Origin: Luteitalea sp.
Lineage (GTDB): Bacteria > Acidobacteriota > Vicinamibacteria > Vicinamibacterales > Vicinamibacteraceae
Reading direction: 5' to 3'
Length of the DNA: 50,867 bases
NCBI GenBank assembly: GCA_009377605.1
Contig: WHTT01000045.1
Span: forward strand, 289-51,155
Part shown: piece after piece, positions 44,320 through 50,867 of the stretch
Position numbering within the stretch: position 1 is the stretch's first letter
How the letters are laid out: each line of letters opens with the position of its first letter
The notes under the pieces: model-generated
Databases searched by the model: none
What the model was told of the DNA's origin: nothing
What the model saw: the letters and a program-made list of their open reading frames with translations, nothing else
Made by a program: the position numbers and the translations under genes

Positions 44320-45372
44320 ATGGGCGTCCACACTCCTCGATCGCCTGAGACGCTGCAGGAACACGTCAAGGCATTCGTCGAGTTCCTCGCCCTGAACCGG
44401 CACGCATCTCCACATACGCTTCGCAATTACGAGAGTGACCTGCGTCAATTCACGTCGTATCTCGCGATAGCGACCGGTTCCAAGCCAGGCAAGGTCCTTC
44501 CCGGCATCATCGATCACACGACCATTCGCGGGTTCCTTGCCGAGTTGCACGCTCGAGGCAACACCCGCGCATCGGCGGCTCGCAAGGCGTCGGCGATCCG
44601 GAGCTTCGTCCGCCATCTCCGGCGCGAAGGCGCCTTTGACGGCAATCCGGGGACGCTCGTCACCAGCCCCATCCTCGAGCAGAAGCTTCCCGCCCATCTG
44701 GCGGTCGACGAGATGGAGGCGCTGCTCTCGACGCCCGATGCCTCAACCCCGCTCGGCTGTCGGGACCGCGCCATGCTCGAGCTCTTCTACGCGTCGGGCC
44801 TCCGACTCAGCGAGCTGGTCGGCCTCGACCTCGACGACGTCAATCTCGGGGGCCGGATGCTGCGGGTCATGGGAAAGGGGCGGAAGGAACGACTCGTGCC
44901 GTTCCACGCGACCGCGGCGGCGGCGCTCGGCCACTGGCTGCGCGAGCGGGAGCGCATTCTCATGAGCGAAGCTGCCTCAACGGCACGTGCGCGGACAGCC
45001 GATCGCGAATCGGCGCGTGTGTCGCGCGGCCTGCCGCCGCGCCGCGACCTGTGGTCCGCCGGACGACGATGGCGCGCGCGCGGTCTGCGAGCGGAGGAGC
45101 CCCTCTTTCTGAACTACCGCGGCGAGCGGCTCGGCCCGCGCAGCGTGCACCGGATCGTCGCGCGGTATGTCGCCCTGTGCAGCTCCCGGTTTGGGATCAG
45201 TCCTCACGCGCTCCGGCATTCGTTTGCCACGCATCTCCTAGAGGCCGGCGCAGATCTCCGCGTGATTCAGGAGCTGCTCGGCCACGTGCGGCTCTCCACC
45301 ACGCAGCGCTATACCCACGTCGATCTCGCGCGGTTGATGGAGGTGTATCGCAAGGCACATCCGAAGGCGTGA
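44320..45372 (+). CDS. xerC: XerC-like tyrosine recombinase, with insertion
   Basis: Site-specific recombinase expected to resolve chromosome dimers at dif. SAM-like N-terminal domain (HASPHTLRNYESDLRQF); catalytic R162 in ASGLRLSELVGL, H296-x-x-R299 in HALRH, GH in LLGHVRLSTTQRYTH and nucleophile Y331. Length 350 versus about 300; extra residues ~215-257 (MSEAASTARART to GLRAEEP) precede the conserved LFLNYRGERLGPRSV. Lies after trmFO as in Firmicutes, but hslVU does not follow. Assignment to XerC rather than XerD rests on synteny. Confidence 0.88.
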   Translation: MGVHTPRSPETLQEHVKAFVEFLALNRHASPHTLRNYESDLRQFTSYLAIATGSKPGKVLPGIIDHTTIRGFLAELHARGNTRASAARKASAIRSFVRHLRREGAFDGNPGTLVTSPILEQKLPAHLAVDEMEALLSTPDASTPLGCRDRAMLELFYASGLRLSELVGLDLDDVNLGGRMLRVMGKGRKERLVPFHATAAAALGHWLRERERILMSEAASTARARTADRESARVSRGLPPRRDLWSAGRRWRARGLRAEEPLFLNYRGERLGPRSVHRIVARYVALCSSRFGISPHALRHSFATHLLEAGADLRVIQELLGHVRLSTTQRYTHVDLARLMEVYRKAHPKA

Positions 45373-45396
45373 GGAAGATCCGCGGAGGTTGCAATT

Positions 45397-45433
45397 ATGA
45401 CCAATATGAACTAACTTATGGTCATTATGGTCA
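45397..45433. promoter_or_regulatory. putative operator of the toxin-antitoxin operon
   Basis: Three TGGTCA(T) half-sites: inverted ATGACCA at 45397-45403, direct at 45419-45425 and 45428-45433. The region is AT-rich and lies just before the antitoxin ATG, as expected for autoregulation by a Phd/VapB antitoxin. Confidence 0.6.
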
Positions 45434-45444
45434 CGAATAGGAGC

Positions 45445-45690
45445 ATGGCACAATGGCAGGTGCACGAGGCGAAGGCTCGGTTCGGCGAGGTGATGGAGCG
45501 GGCGTCCAAGGAAGGGCCGCAGACGATCACGCGACATGGAGCGGCGCGAGTGGTGATGCTCTCGATCGAAGACTATCGGGCGCTGGTGGCGCACAAGCCG
45601 GACTTCAACGCATATCTGCTCGGCGGTCCCAAGGTGGACGACTTCGCGACCGAGCGCGACCGCGATATGGGTCGCAAGATCGTGCTCTGA
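45445..45690 (+). CDS. Phd/YefM-type antitoxin
   Basis: 81 residues from ATG 45445, which has TAGGAG upstream. WQVHEAKARFGEVMERASKEGP and ITRHGAARVVMLSIEDYRAL are the Phd/YefM DNA-binding fold; the C-terminal half would neutralise the toxin. Followed directly by a PIN-domain gene, so a type II system. Confidence 0.92.
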   Translation: MAQWQVHEAKARFGEVMERASKEGPQTITRHGAARVVMLSIEDYRALVAHKPDFNAYLLGGPKVDDFATERDRDMGRKIVL

Positions 45691-46124
45691 ACGGGCGTGG
45701 CCGCTATTTGCTGGACACGATGGTCTTGTCCGAGACGCGCAAGCGCCGCGCGAATGAGCGTGTGATGGCGTTTCTTGCGGCAGCCGAGGCATCGAGTCTG
45801 TTCATCAGCGCGCTGACAGTGGGCGAGCTCCGCAAAGGTGTCGACATGAAGCGCCGCACCGATCCTGACGCGGCCGCTCAGATTGGCAACTGGGTCGACG
45901 GTCTCGAATTGACGTTTGCGGACCGCATTCTCCCGATCGACGCGCCGGCGGCGCGGCGATGGGGAGAGCTCTCGGCTGATCGAAGTCGTCCCGTGATTGA
46001 GACGTTGATCGCTGCCACGGCGCTCGTGCATGATTGCACGCTGGTGACGCGCAACACGAGCGACGTCGAGGATCTGGGTGTGCCGCTTCTCGATCCGTGG
46101 CAGGTCGTCATCCATGGCACGTAG
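45687..46124 (+). CDS. vapC: PIN-domain toxin (VapC/FitB-like ribonuclease)
   Basis: Predicted Mg-dependent RNase toxin. PIN acidic residues visible: Asp in YLLDTMVLSE, Glu in TVGELRKGV, Asp in IDAPAARRW region and the final TLVTRNTSDVEDL. No ATG, GTG or strong TTG precedes the first aspartate: CTG 45687, which overlaps the antitoxin stop, or TTG 45708 are the only choices, while ATG 45720 would remove the catalytic Asp. The stop TAG is the GTAGCG foot of a REP. About 145 residues. Confidence 0.85.
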   Translation: MNGRGRYLLDTMVLSETRKRRANERVMAFLAAAEASSLFISALTVGELRKGVDMKRRTDPDAAAQIGNWVDGLELTFADRILPIDAPAARRWGELSADRSRPVIETLIAATALVHDCTLVTRNTSDVEDLGVPLLDPWQVVIHGT

Positions 46125-46186
46125 CGCAGGCCTATAGACCTGCCGACAGCTTCAGCACGTAGCAGAGGGGCTCGAGTCCCTCGCTC
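46121..46186 (+). repeat. two tandem REP elements after the PIN toxin
   Basis: GTAGCGCAGGCCTATAG with partner ACCTGCC at 46121-46144, and GTAGCAGAGGGGCTCGAG with CCCTCG at 46159-46186; same orientation, different cores. The first supplies the toxin's TAG. Confidence 0.85.
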
Positions 46187-46221
46187 AGCGCAAGATTTCT
46201 TCCGATCACCGATTCCTTGCG

Positions 46222-46659
46222 ATGCCTTCGCTCGAGCACATCTGGATCAAGCGTGTCCGCCTCGGCCCGATGGATTCCGCGACGAGCTGCCGCCTCATCG
46301 CGGGCCGCGGCATCGTTGGCAACGCCAACCAGGGTGGCAAGCGGCAAGTGACCATCCTCTCGCAGGCAGCGTGGGAGACGGTCGTTGAACAGCTTGGACA
46401 CGCCGTCGGCCCGGCAATGCGCCGCGCGAATCTCTTCGTCTCCGGCGTGGATCTCGAGAGCTCCCGTGGCCGGATCCTGCGCGTCGGATCCTGCCGTCTC
46501 CTCGTCCACGGCGAGACGCGTCCCTGTGAGCGCATGGAACAGGCGCATCCAGGGCTCCGTGCGGCGCTCCAACCGAGCTGGCGCGGCGGCGTGTTTGCCG
46601 AGGTCCTGGACGATGGCAAGATCAGCGTTGGCGACTCCGTCGAGTGGGATCAGGGATGA
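46222..46659 (+). CDS. MOSC domain-containing protein
   Basis: 145-residue protein with a MOSC beta-barrel, the C-terminal domain of molybdenum cofactor sulfurases. GIVGNANQGGKRQVTILS, RRANLFVSGVDLESS, GRILRVGSCRLLV and a cysteine in ETRPCERM, proposed in the family to carry sulfur or thiol substrate. Stand-alone MOSC proteins may bind metal-sulfur carriers; function otherwise unknown. The start ATG is supported by family length. Confidence 0.85.
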   Translation: MPSLEHIWIKRVRLGPMDSATSCRLIAGRGIVGNANQGGKRQVTILSQAAWETVVEQLGHAVGPAMRRANLFVSGVDLESSRGRILRVGSCRLLVHGETRPCERMEQAHPGLRAALQPSWRGGVFAEVLDDGKISVGDSVEWDQG

Positions 46660-46668
46660 GGCGAGTCA

Positions 46669-47195
46669 ATGGCCTCGGAAACCGACATCACGCGCTATCT
46701 AATACTCGACCGCGGGGCCTTCGAGGTTGGGCTGCCGGCGGACTGGGAAGTGCAGCGCCAGCCTGACCGGGAGATTGGAGCGATCATCGTCAAGGATGCG
46801 GCCGACTCAATCCAGCTCGATGTTGCCTGCTGGCCCACGGGGCTCCCTGAGCACCAGACCGTCGAGGGGTTCCTGATGGCGGTGATGGCCGACGGTGGGC
46901 TGAGCTCATTCGCGGTCCCGAGACGGGGACGCGGGGGGACTTGCGCTACGCCTGGGTCGAGGATGTTTACGAGACCGCCGACGACGATCGAGGCGGAGAG
47001 GTGCGGAAGGCTCACTGTCGTTGGTGCTTGTGCACCAACGGCCGCGTCACGGGACAGGTGCGCTACTTCTATTGGGACGACGACACCTCCTGGGCGCTGC
47101 GAGCCTGGCAGGCCGTCATCGAGACCGCCCAATTGGGATCTGGAGTCCCGCTCGCCTCACCGTTCCACCACTGGTCGATGAAGACCCCCGACTAA
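46669..47195 (+). pseudogene. frameshifted gene of unknown function
   Basis: Two consecutive frames encode one apparent protein of about 175 residues: MASETDITRYLILDRGAF to SSFAVP in one frame, and then GDLRYAWVEDVYETADDD to the end in another. The switch falls at about 46921-46938, next to a run of six G (CGCGGGGGGACT); loss of one base explains it. The protein is not recognised; W- and Y-rich sheets (RYFYWDDDTSWALRAW) are visible. It could also be a sequencing error. Confidence 0.6.
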
Positions 47196-47225
47196 AGCAA
47201 TAAGGTTCATTCAGGCCCCTCGCTA

Positions 47226-47305
47226 CGTGCTACCTGCTCCGTACGTAGCGCGCAGGCCACGCGTGCGAGAGGCCAAGATGGTAGGGCGCGCTCGCCGAGC
47301 GCGCC
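47226..47305 (+). repeat. REP cluster upstream of padR
   Basis: 47226-47251 pairs GCTAC with GTAGC around a CTGCTCC loop and matches 38556-38581 in inverse orientation; 47281-47305 is a canonical REP (GTAGGGCGCGCTCG then CGAGCGCGCC). Confidence 0.8.
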
Positions 47306-47362
47306 GGGCAGCGAGCCCCCTCGCTGCGGACTGTGGTCAGATCGCGGAAGAGCTATATCTAT

Positions 47363-47390
47363 TTGACACTCTAATAGAATCGTGTATATA
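47363..47390 (+). promoter_or_regulatory. promoter of padR flanked by an inverted repeat
   Basis: TTGACA (47363-47368), 16-bp spacer, TATATA (47385-47390). CTATAT at 47353-47358 and ATATAG at 47386-47391 form an inverted repeat around it that could bind the PadR protein for autoregulation. Confidence 0.6.
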
Positions 47391-47400
47391 GTTCGTTCGG

Positions 47401-47748
47401 ATGCCTAATAAAGAACGCACCAAGACCGACGTCCTGCAGGGCACGCTCGATCTCATGATCCTGCAGACACTCGACACGCTCGGGCCGCTGCACGGCTATA
47501 CGATTGCGGCACGCCTGGAGCAGGTCTCCCGCGGCGCCCTGCAGCTGAATATGGGCACGCTTTATCCCGGGCTCATGCGCCTGGAGCAACGCGGCTTCGT
47601 GCGCGCGAAGTGGGGCGTCACGGAGAACAACCGGAAGGCGCGGTTCTATGAGCTCACGGCGGCGGGCCGACGGCAGCTCACGACCGAGAAGGCCCAGTGG
47701 GATCGCATGGCTGCCATCATGCAGGCGCTTCTGCGCGGTCAGGAATAG
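47401..47748 (+). CDS. PadR family transcriptional regulator
   Basis: 115-residue winged-helix repressor: GTLDLMILQTLDTLGPLHGYTIAARL, LNMGTLYPGLMRLEQRGFV and YELTAAGRRQL. In Acidobacteriota such genes usually precede ADOP-type permeases, as here (15 bp away), and presumably control them. The inducing signal is unknown. Confidence 0.93.
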   Translation: MPNKERTKTDVLQGTLDLMILQTLDTLGPLHGYTIAARLEQVSRGALQLNMGTLYPGLMRLEQRGFVRAKWGVTENNRKARFYELTAAGRRQLTTEKAQWDRMAAIMQALLRGQE

Positions 47749-47762
47749 TGCGGGGGGATCGA

Positions 47763-49122
47763 TGTGGATGCTCCGTGAATGGGCGAGTCGAATCTGGGGC
47801 ACGCTTTCCCGGCGCCGCAGAGATCGTGACCTCAAAGAGGAGCTACAGCTCCATATGGAGCTCACCACGGCGGCGGCGCGGCGGCGCGGCGGCTCGCCCG
47901 ACGATGCACGACGGGCGGCCCGGCGGCGGGCCGGCAGCATCCCGCAGGCGATGGACGCTCTGCGCGACCAGCGCGGGCTGCCTTGGTTGGAAGACCTCTC
48001 GACCGATCTTCGCTACGCCGCCCGCACGTTGCGGAAAGCTCCCGGCTTGGCGTTCGGACGGACGATGTCCTGACCTTTGAGGTGCACCTGCCGGCGGCGC
48101 GCTACGACCCCGAGAATCGTGCGCGCTTCCACGAGGAGTTGGTCCGCCGTCTCGGGCGTTTGCCTGGCGTCCAGAAAGTGGGCGCCGTTTCGAAGCTGCC
48201 TGCGACAGGTTACTACCACGACTGGGGCGCGCAGGCAGTTACCGGTCCGCGCGCCGGCACGGAAGACGAGTCGACGGGAGCTCAGAACCGCGTGGTTGCG
48301 GGCGACTACTTCGGGGCGCTCTCCATCCCCGTCCTGCAGGGGCGAACCTTCGACGCTCGCGACGATGCCGATGCGCCCCAACGGATCGTGGTCAGCCGGG
48401 CACTCGCTGAGCGCCTGTTTCCGGAAACGGATCCCGTCGGGCAGCGTATCCTGATCGCCATCGACGATACCCAGGCGGAGGTCATCGGCGTCGTTGGCGA
48501 CGTGGCGATTGACCCCGAAGGAACGGTTACGCGCGACGTGTTTCATCCGCACCGGCAGTTCGCCGTCGCCGCCAACCGGAACTGGGCTCTGACGTACACG
48601 GTGGCCGCCGCGGTGGCGCCAGAGACGCTCGTCCCGGCCGCTCGGCGCGAGCTCGCCGCGCTCGATCCGCGGCTTGTGCTGTATCAACCGGCGAGCCTAG
48701 CCGCGTCCGTGGGCCGCGGCACGGCCCAGCGACGCTTTACGACCGTCGTGCTCGCCAGCTTCGCCGCGGCGGCGCTGGCACTCGCTGCCCTCGGCCTTTT
48801 CGGCGTGCTTTCCTACTCGGTCAGGCAGCGAAGGCGGGAGCTCGGCGTGCGCATGGCGCTCGGCGCACGCAGGGTCGACGTGCGACGGCTCGTCCTTCGC
48901 GACGGCGCCGCGCTCACGGTCTCCGGCATCGTGATAGGACTGGTCGTGTCCGTCGCGTTGACCTGGCTGCTCGCGAGCCTCCTCTTCGAAGTCAGCCCGC
49001 TCGATCCGGTCGCCTTCGCCGCCGCAGCACTCATCCTTGGCGCGAGCGCGCTTTTGGCCTGCTGGATCCCCGCCCGCCGCGCGGCGGCCGTGGATCCGAT
49101 GGACGGGCTGCGCGAAGAGTAG
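47763..49122 (+). pseudogene. ADOP-type ABC permease with a large internal deletion and frameshift
   Basis: The first 310 bp encode the usual start of an acidobacterial ADOP (MWMLREWASRIWG, DLKEELQLHME, LEDLSTDLRYAARTLRKAPGL); right after PGLAF the sequence jumps, out of frame, to the second half (RTDDVLTFEVHLPAARYD) and continues to the final WIPARRAAAVDPMDGLREE at 49122. Four transmembrane segments and the first MacB-like periplasmic domain, about 350-400 residues by comparison with the usual ~800, are lost at about 48055. The 3' part is intact but has no start signal. Not expected to work as a permease. Confidence 0.85.
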
Positions 49123-49152
49123 ACGACGTCTGCGCCACGGTCCGTCTGGTGT

Positions 49153-49183
49153 GAGCGGGACGCGAGTCCCGCTCGGATACAAT
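49153..49183 (+). promoter_or_regulatory. hairpin and -10 element ahead of the TIGR04255 operon
   Basis: GAGCGGGAC-GCGA-GTCCCGCTC (49153-49174) is followed by TACAAT at 49178-49183, with the ATG at 49194. The hairpin might end ADOP transcription or overlap the -35. The leader would be only a few bases long. Confidence 0.45.
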
Positions 49184-49193
49184 TGTCGGCACG

Positions 49194-49937
49194 ATGGTAG
49201 CTCCGCAGCAACTGGCGAGACCCCCGATCACCGAGGCTTTGGTCGACTTCCGAATCATTGCGGACCAGGCTATCCATCTTGAGCGGCTGCAGCCTCTGCG
49301 CGCCGAGCTGAGCGACTCCTTCCCAAAAGTGGACGAGAAGAAGGGGTTTCAAGCAGAGTTCCGCGTCGAAGCCGGCAACCTGCTGCCACCTGTTGCGCGC
49401 GATCTCGGCTTTCAGGGTGTCTGGCTGACCAGCACCGACGGAAATCGCATCGTGCAGTTCCGCGTCGACGGATTCACGTTCAATAACGTAGGCGCTTACA
49501 TCGGCGGCGAGACCCTTCTGGATGAAGCGCTGCGTCTTTGGACGCGTTTTGCACACATCGTGCGCCCGGCGGCCGTGACGAGACTGGCGCTGCGATATCT
49601 GAACCGCCTGGACCTGCCGCTCAGGGACGGAGAGCAGCTCGATAGATTCCTGACCGCCGCTCCAGAGCTCCCAGAAGGAGCGCCGCAGAGACTGAGTAGC
49701 TTCCTCAGTCGAGTCGTCGCCCACGATGAAACAGATGCCAATGTAGTGGTCACTCAGAAGCTCGACACGACCGGGAAGTTCCCTGTCCCAATCGTCATCG
49801 ATGTTGATGCGTTTTTTGCAAAAGAATTGGATCCGAATGCGCAAAGCCTGCGAGGCATGCTTGAGATTCTGAGAGCTCTGAAGAACCGCGTGTTCTTCTC
49901 CCTGCTGACGCAAGAAGCTGTTAATCTCTATATATGA
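49194..49937 (+). CDS. TIGR04255 family protein
   Basis: 247 residues. ARPPITEALVDFRI at the start and the AVTRLALRYLNRLDLP segment are typical of TIGR04255, a family without known function and patchy distribution. No signal peptide or membrane segments. It overlaps the next gene by ATGA, so the products are made together. GC content and codon choice are less extreme near its 3' end, which may indicate acquisition. Confidence 0.8.
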   Translation: MVAPQQLARPPITEALVDFRIIADQAIHLERLQPLRAELSDSFPKVDEKKGFQAEFRVEAGNLLPPVARDLGFQGVWLTSTDGNRIVQFRVDGFTFNNVGAYIGGETLLDEALRLWTRFAHIVRPAAVTRLALRYLNRLDLPLRDGEQLDRFLTAAPELPEGAPQRLSSFLSRVVAHDETDANVVVTQKLDTTGKFPVPIVIDVDAFFAKELDPNAQSLRGMLEILRALKNRVFFSLLTQEAVNLYI

Positions 49938-50428
49938 GTATCGCCATTTCAGGGTCCGCGATGGGACTGTACTCGCCTGCCCAGGATCATGCAGTCGGTT
50001 CGGTAGGAACGGAGCTGCGCGAATCCATTCGGATAGCCATGGCGCCTCCAAGAGCTACCCGGAGAGCTGAGATGCTGGAAAGGATCGGCTACGCTCTCCA
50101 AAAGGGCAGAGAAGTCGAGCGCACTCTGGTCGGCATCGAGCCGTTCGGCCAGATGATCGACTTACTCGCGATTCTCCCCCCGGAAATTCCGCTTCCGGAA
50201 ATCGTGGTTGAATCCGAGAATCAGATCGGCCTTGACTGGGATGAAGGAAGCCGACGCGTCCTGACCCTTACCGTCGACGACACCCAATACGTGGGGTTCG
50301 CCGCCCTGATCGGGCATGAGCCGCTGTACGGGAGAGTGCCCCTTGCTGGACAGATTCCGGAGACTGTGGCGTATCTTTTCCGGCGGCTCTACCCTTCGTC
50401 GATCCTGTCGGAACCGATTCTCCGTTAG
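49934..50428 (+). CDS. hypothetical protein in the TIGR04255 operon
   Basis: 164 residues; family not recognised. Visible features: an N-terminal polar region, a helix RRAEMLERIGYALQKGREV, and a C-terminal alpha/beta part (LTLTVDDTQYVGFAALIGHE, LFRRLYPSSIL). Soluble. Coupled to the TIGR04255 gene by a 4-base overlap. Confidence 0.7.
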   Translation: MSIAISGSAMGLYSPAQDHAVGSVGTELRESIRIAMAPPRATRRAEMLERIGYALQKGREVERTLVGIEPFGQMIDLLAILPPEIPLPEIVVESENQIGLDWDEGSRRVLTLTVDDTQYVGFAALIGHEPLYGRVPLAGQIPETVAYLFRRLYPSSILSEPILR

Positions 50429-50456
50429 CCATCGCTCGGCGGAAGCCCTCCAACCT

Positions 50457-50867
50457 GTGCAAGCGGCGGTCTCAGTAGTCATTTCGGAGACGGAGCCGCT
50501 TACGCGTTATGTCACCGACCAAGACCACCTGAGGCCGCAGACGGCACACGTGCACTGGCGTGCGTTCAGGCCGAAGCCGGTGGACAACAATCTCTCTATT
50601 GCGCGGATCCGCGACCTTTCAACGGCCGATGTGTGGAGCCTGGGAGATGCGCTGGCTGGAATCCCAAGTGGTCGCACGATCTTCGGGCGCGCGGACTTCC
50701 AGTTGACCGATGTGAGGGCAGCGAGGGTCAACGGATTCGTGCTAGACGCTGTCCCGGATGAGCCTCCACCCCGTCACGCCGCGATTGTCGGCTGGCCCGA
50801 ATCGAACGACGGCGCGCGGAAGGTCTTGGCGATGAGTCTCGCGGCTGAGTCGAGACAGGTCATTAGG
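50457..50867 (+). CDS. hypothetical protein, third gene of the TIGR04255 operon (3' truncated by window edge)
   Basis: An uninterrupted plus-strand frame runs from at least GTG 50457 off the end of the window (137 codons seen). It reads VVISETEPLTRYVTDQ, then AHVHWRAFRPKPVDN, SIARIRDLSTADVWSLG and FVLDAVPDEPPPRHAAIVGW. No family recognised. The start is uncertain: GTG 50457 is the best visible candidate, and the frame stays open a little further upstream. It lies 28 bp after the previous gene. Confidence 0.7.
   Translation, partial: MQAAVSVVISETEPLTRYVTDQDHLRPQTAHVHWRAFRPKPVDNNLSIARIRDLSTADVWSLGDALAGIPSGRTIFGRADFQLTDVRAARVNGFVLDAVPDEPPPRHAAIVGWPESNDGARKVLAMSLAAESRQVIR

Overview
The window is GC-rich, densely coded DNA from a diderm bacterium: it carries lpxC and hldD for lipopolysaccharide, lipoprotein signals and a large TonB-dependent receptor. 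The Oar-like receptor with a carboxypeptidase-regulatory-like domain, the PadR regulator followed by an ADOP-type (acidobacterial duplicated orphan permease) ABC permease, the BNR/sulfatase/GH43 enzymes and the amidase/amidohydrolase lipoproteins together suggest Acidobacteriota, probably class Vicinamibacteria. That placement is an inference from gene content only.

Layout. 1-2.4 kb: 3' part of a glycolate oxidase operon (glcE, glcF). 2.5-4.5 kb: hldD and a zinc-ribbon rhomboid protease. 4.5-6.4 kb: a uvrA remnant, a 16-bp iteron array and a DUF234-type ATPase. 6.4-15.7 kb: secreted or lipid-anchored hydrolases (amidase, YtcJ-like amidohydrolase, M48 metalloprotease, BNR protein, GDPD), a truncated TonB receptor and a membrane PP2C phosphatase. 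16-19 kb: TonB receptor. 19.3-22.4 kb: HExxH metalloprotein, NlpC/P60 lipoprotein, HNH nuclease coupled to a TIG/beta-propeller protein. 22.5-26.8 kb: uvrA and lpxC. 26.9-28.2 kb: ECF sigma - STAS - small protein operon. 28.3-33.2 kb: lysA, tmk, sulfatase, GH43. 33.4-38.4 kb (minus strand): rplU-rpmA-obgE-nadD-rsfS-comF preceded by a TPR/lipoprotein pair. 38.4-45.4 kb: dprA-topA-trmFO-xerC, the order known from Firmicutes. 45.4-49.1 kb: type II toxin-antitoxin pair, MOSC protein, a frameshifted gene, PadR and a deleted ADOP permease. 49.2 kb to the end: a three-gene operon starting with a TIGR04255-type protein.

The most unusual content is between and at the ends of genes. First, at least twelve short palindromes begin with the GTAG (GTAGSG) foot known for REP sequences, but their hairpin cores differ greatly; some form head-to-head REPIN pairs, one lies in frame inside trmFO, and three supply the TAG stop codon of the adjacent gene. 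Second, about nine loci carry arrays of 7-, 8- or 10-bp units, often followed 50-105 bp later by an inverse-complement array with the same period. These arrays start at or inside the stop codon of the upstream gene, so the C-terminal residues of Tmk, GH43, ComF, DprA and ObgE are encoded by repeats. Third, two copies of a 21-23 bp inverted repeat (AAAAGGAACCGGGTACCTTTT type) sit at gene ends and look like terminators. No transposase of the REP-associated Y1 (HUH) type is encoded in the window, so the machinery would have to be elsewhere in the genome.
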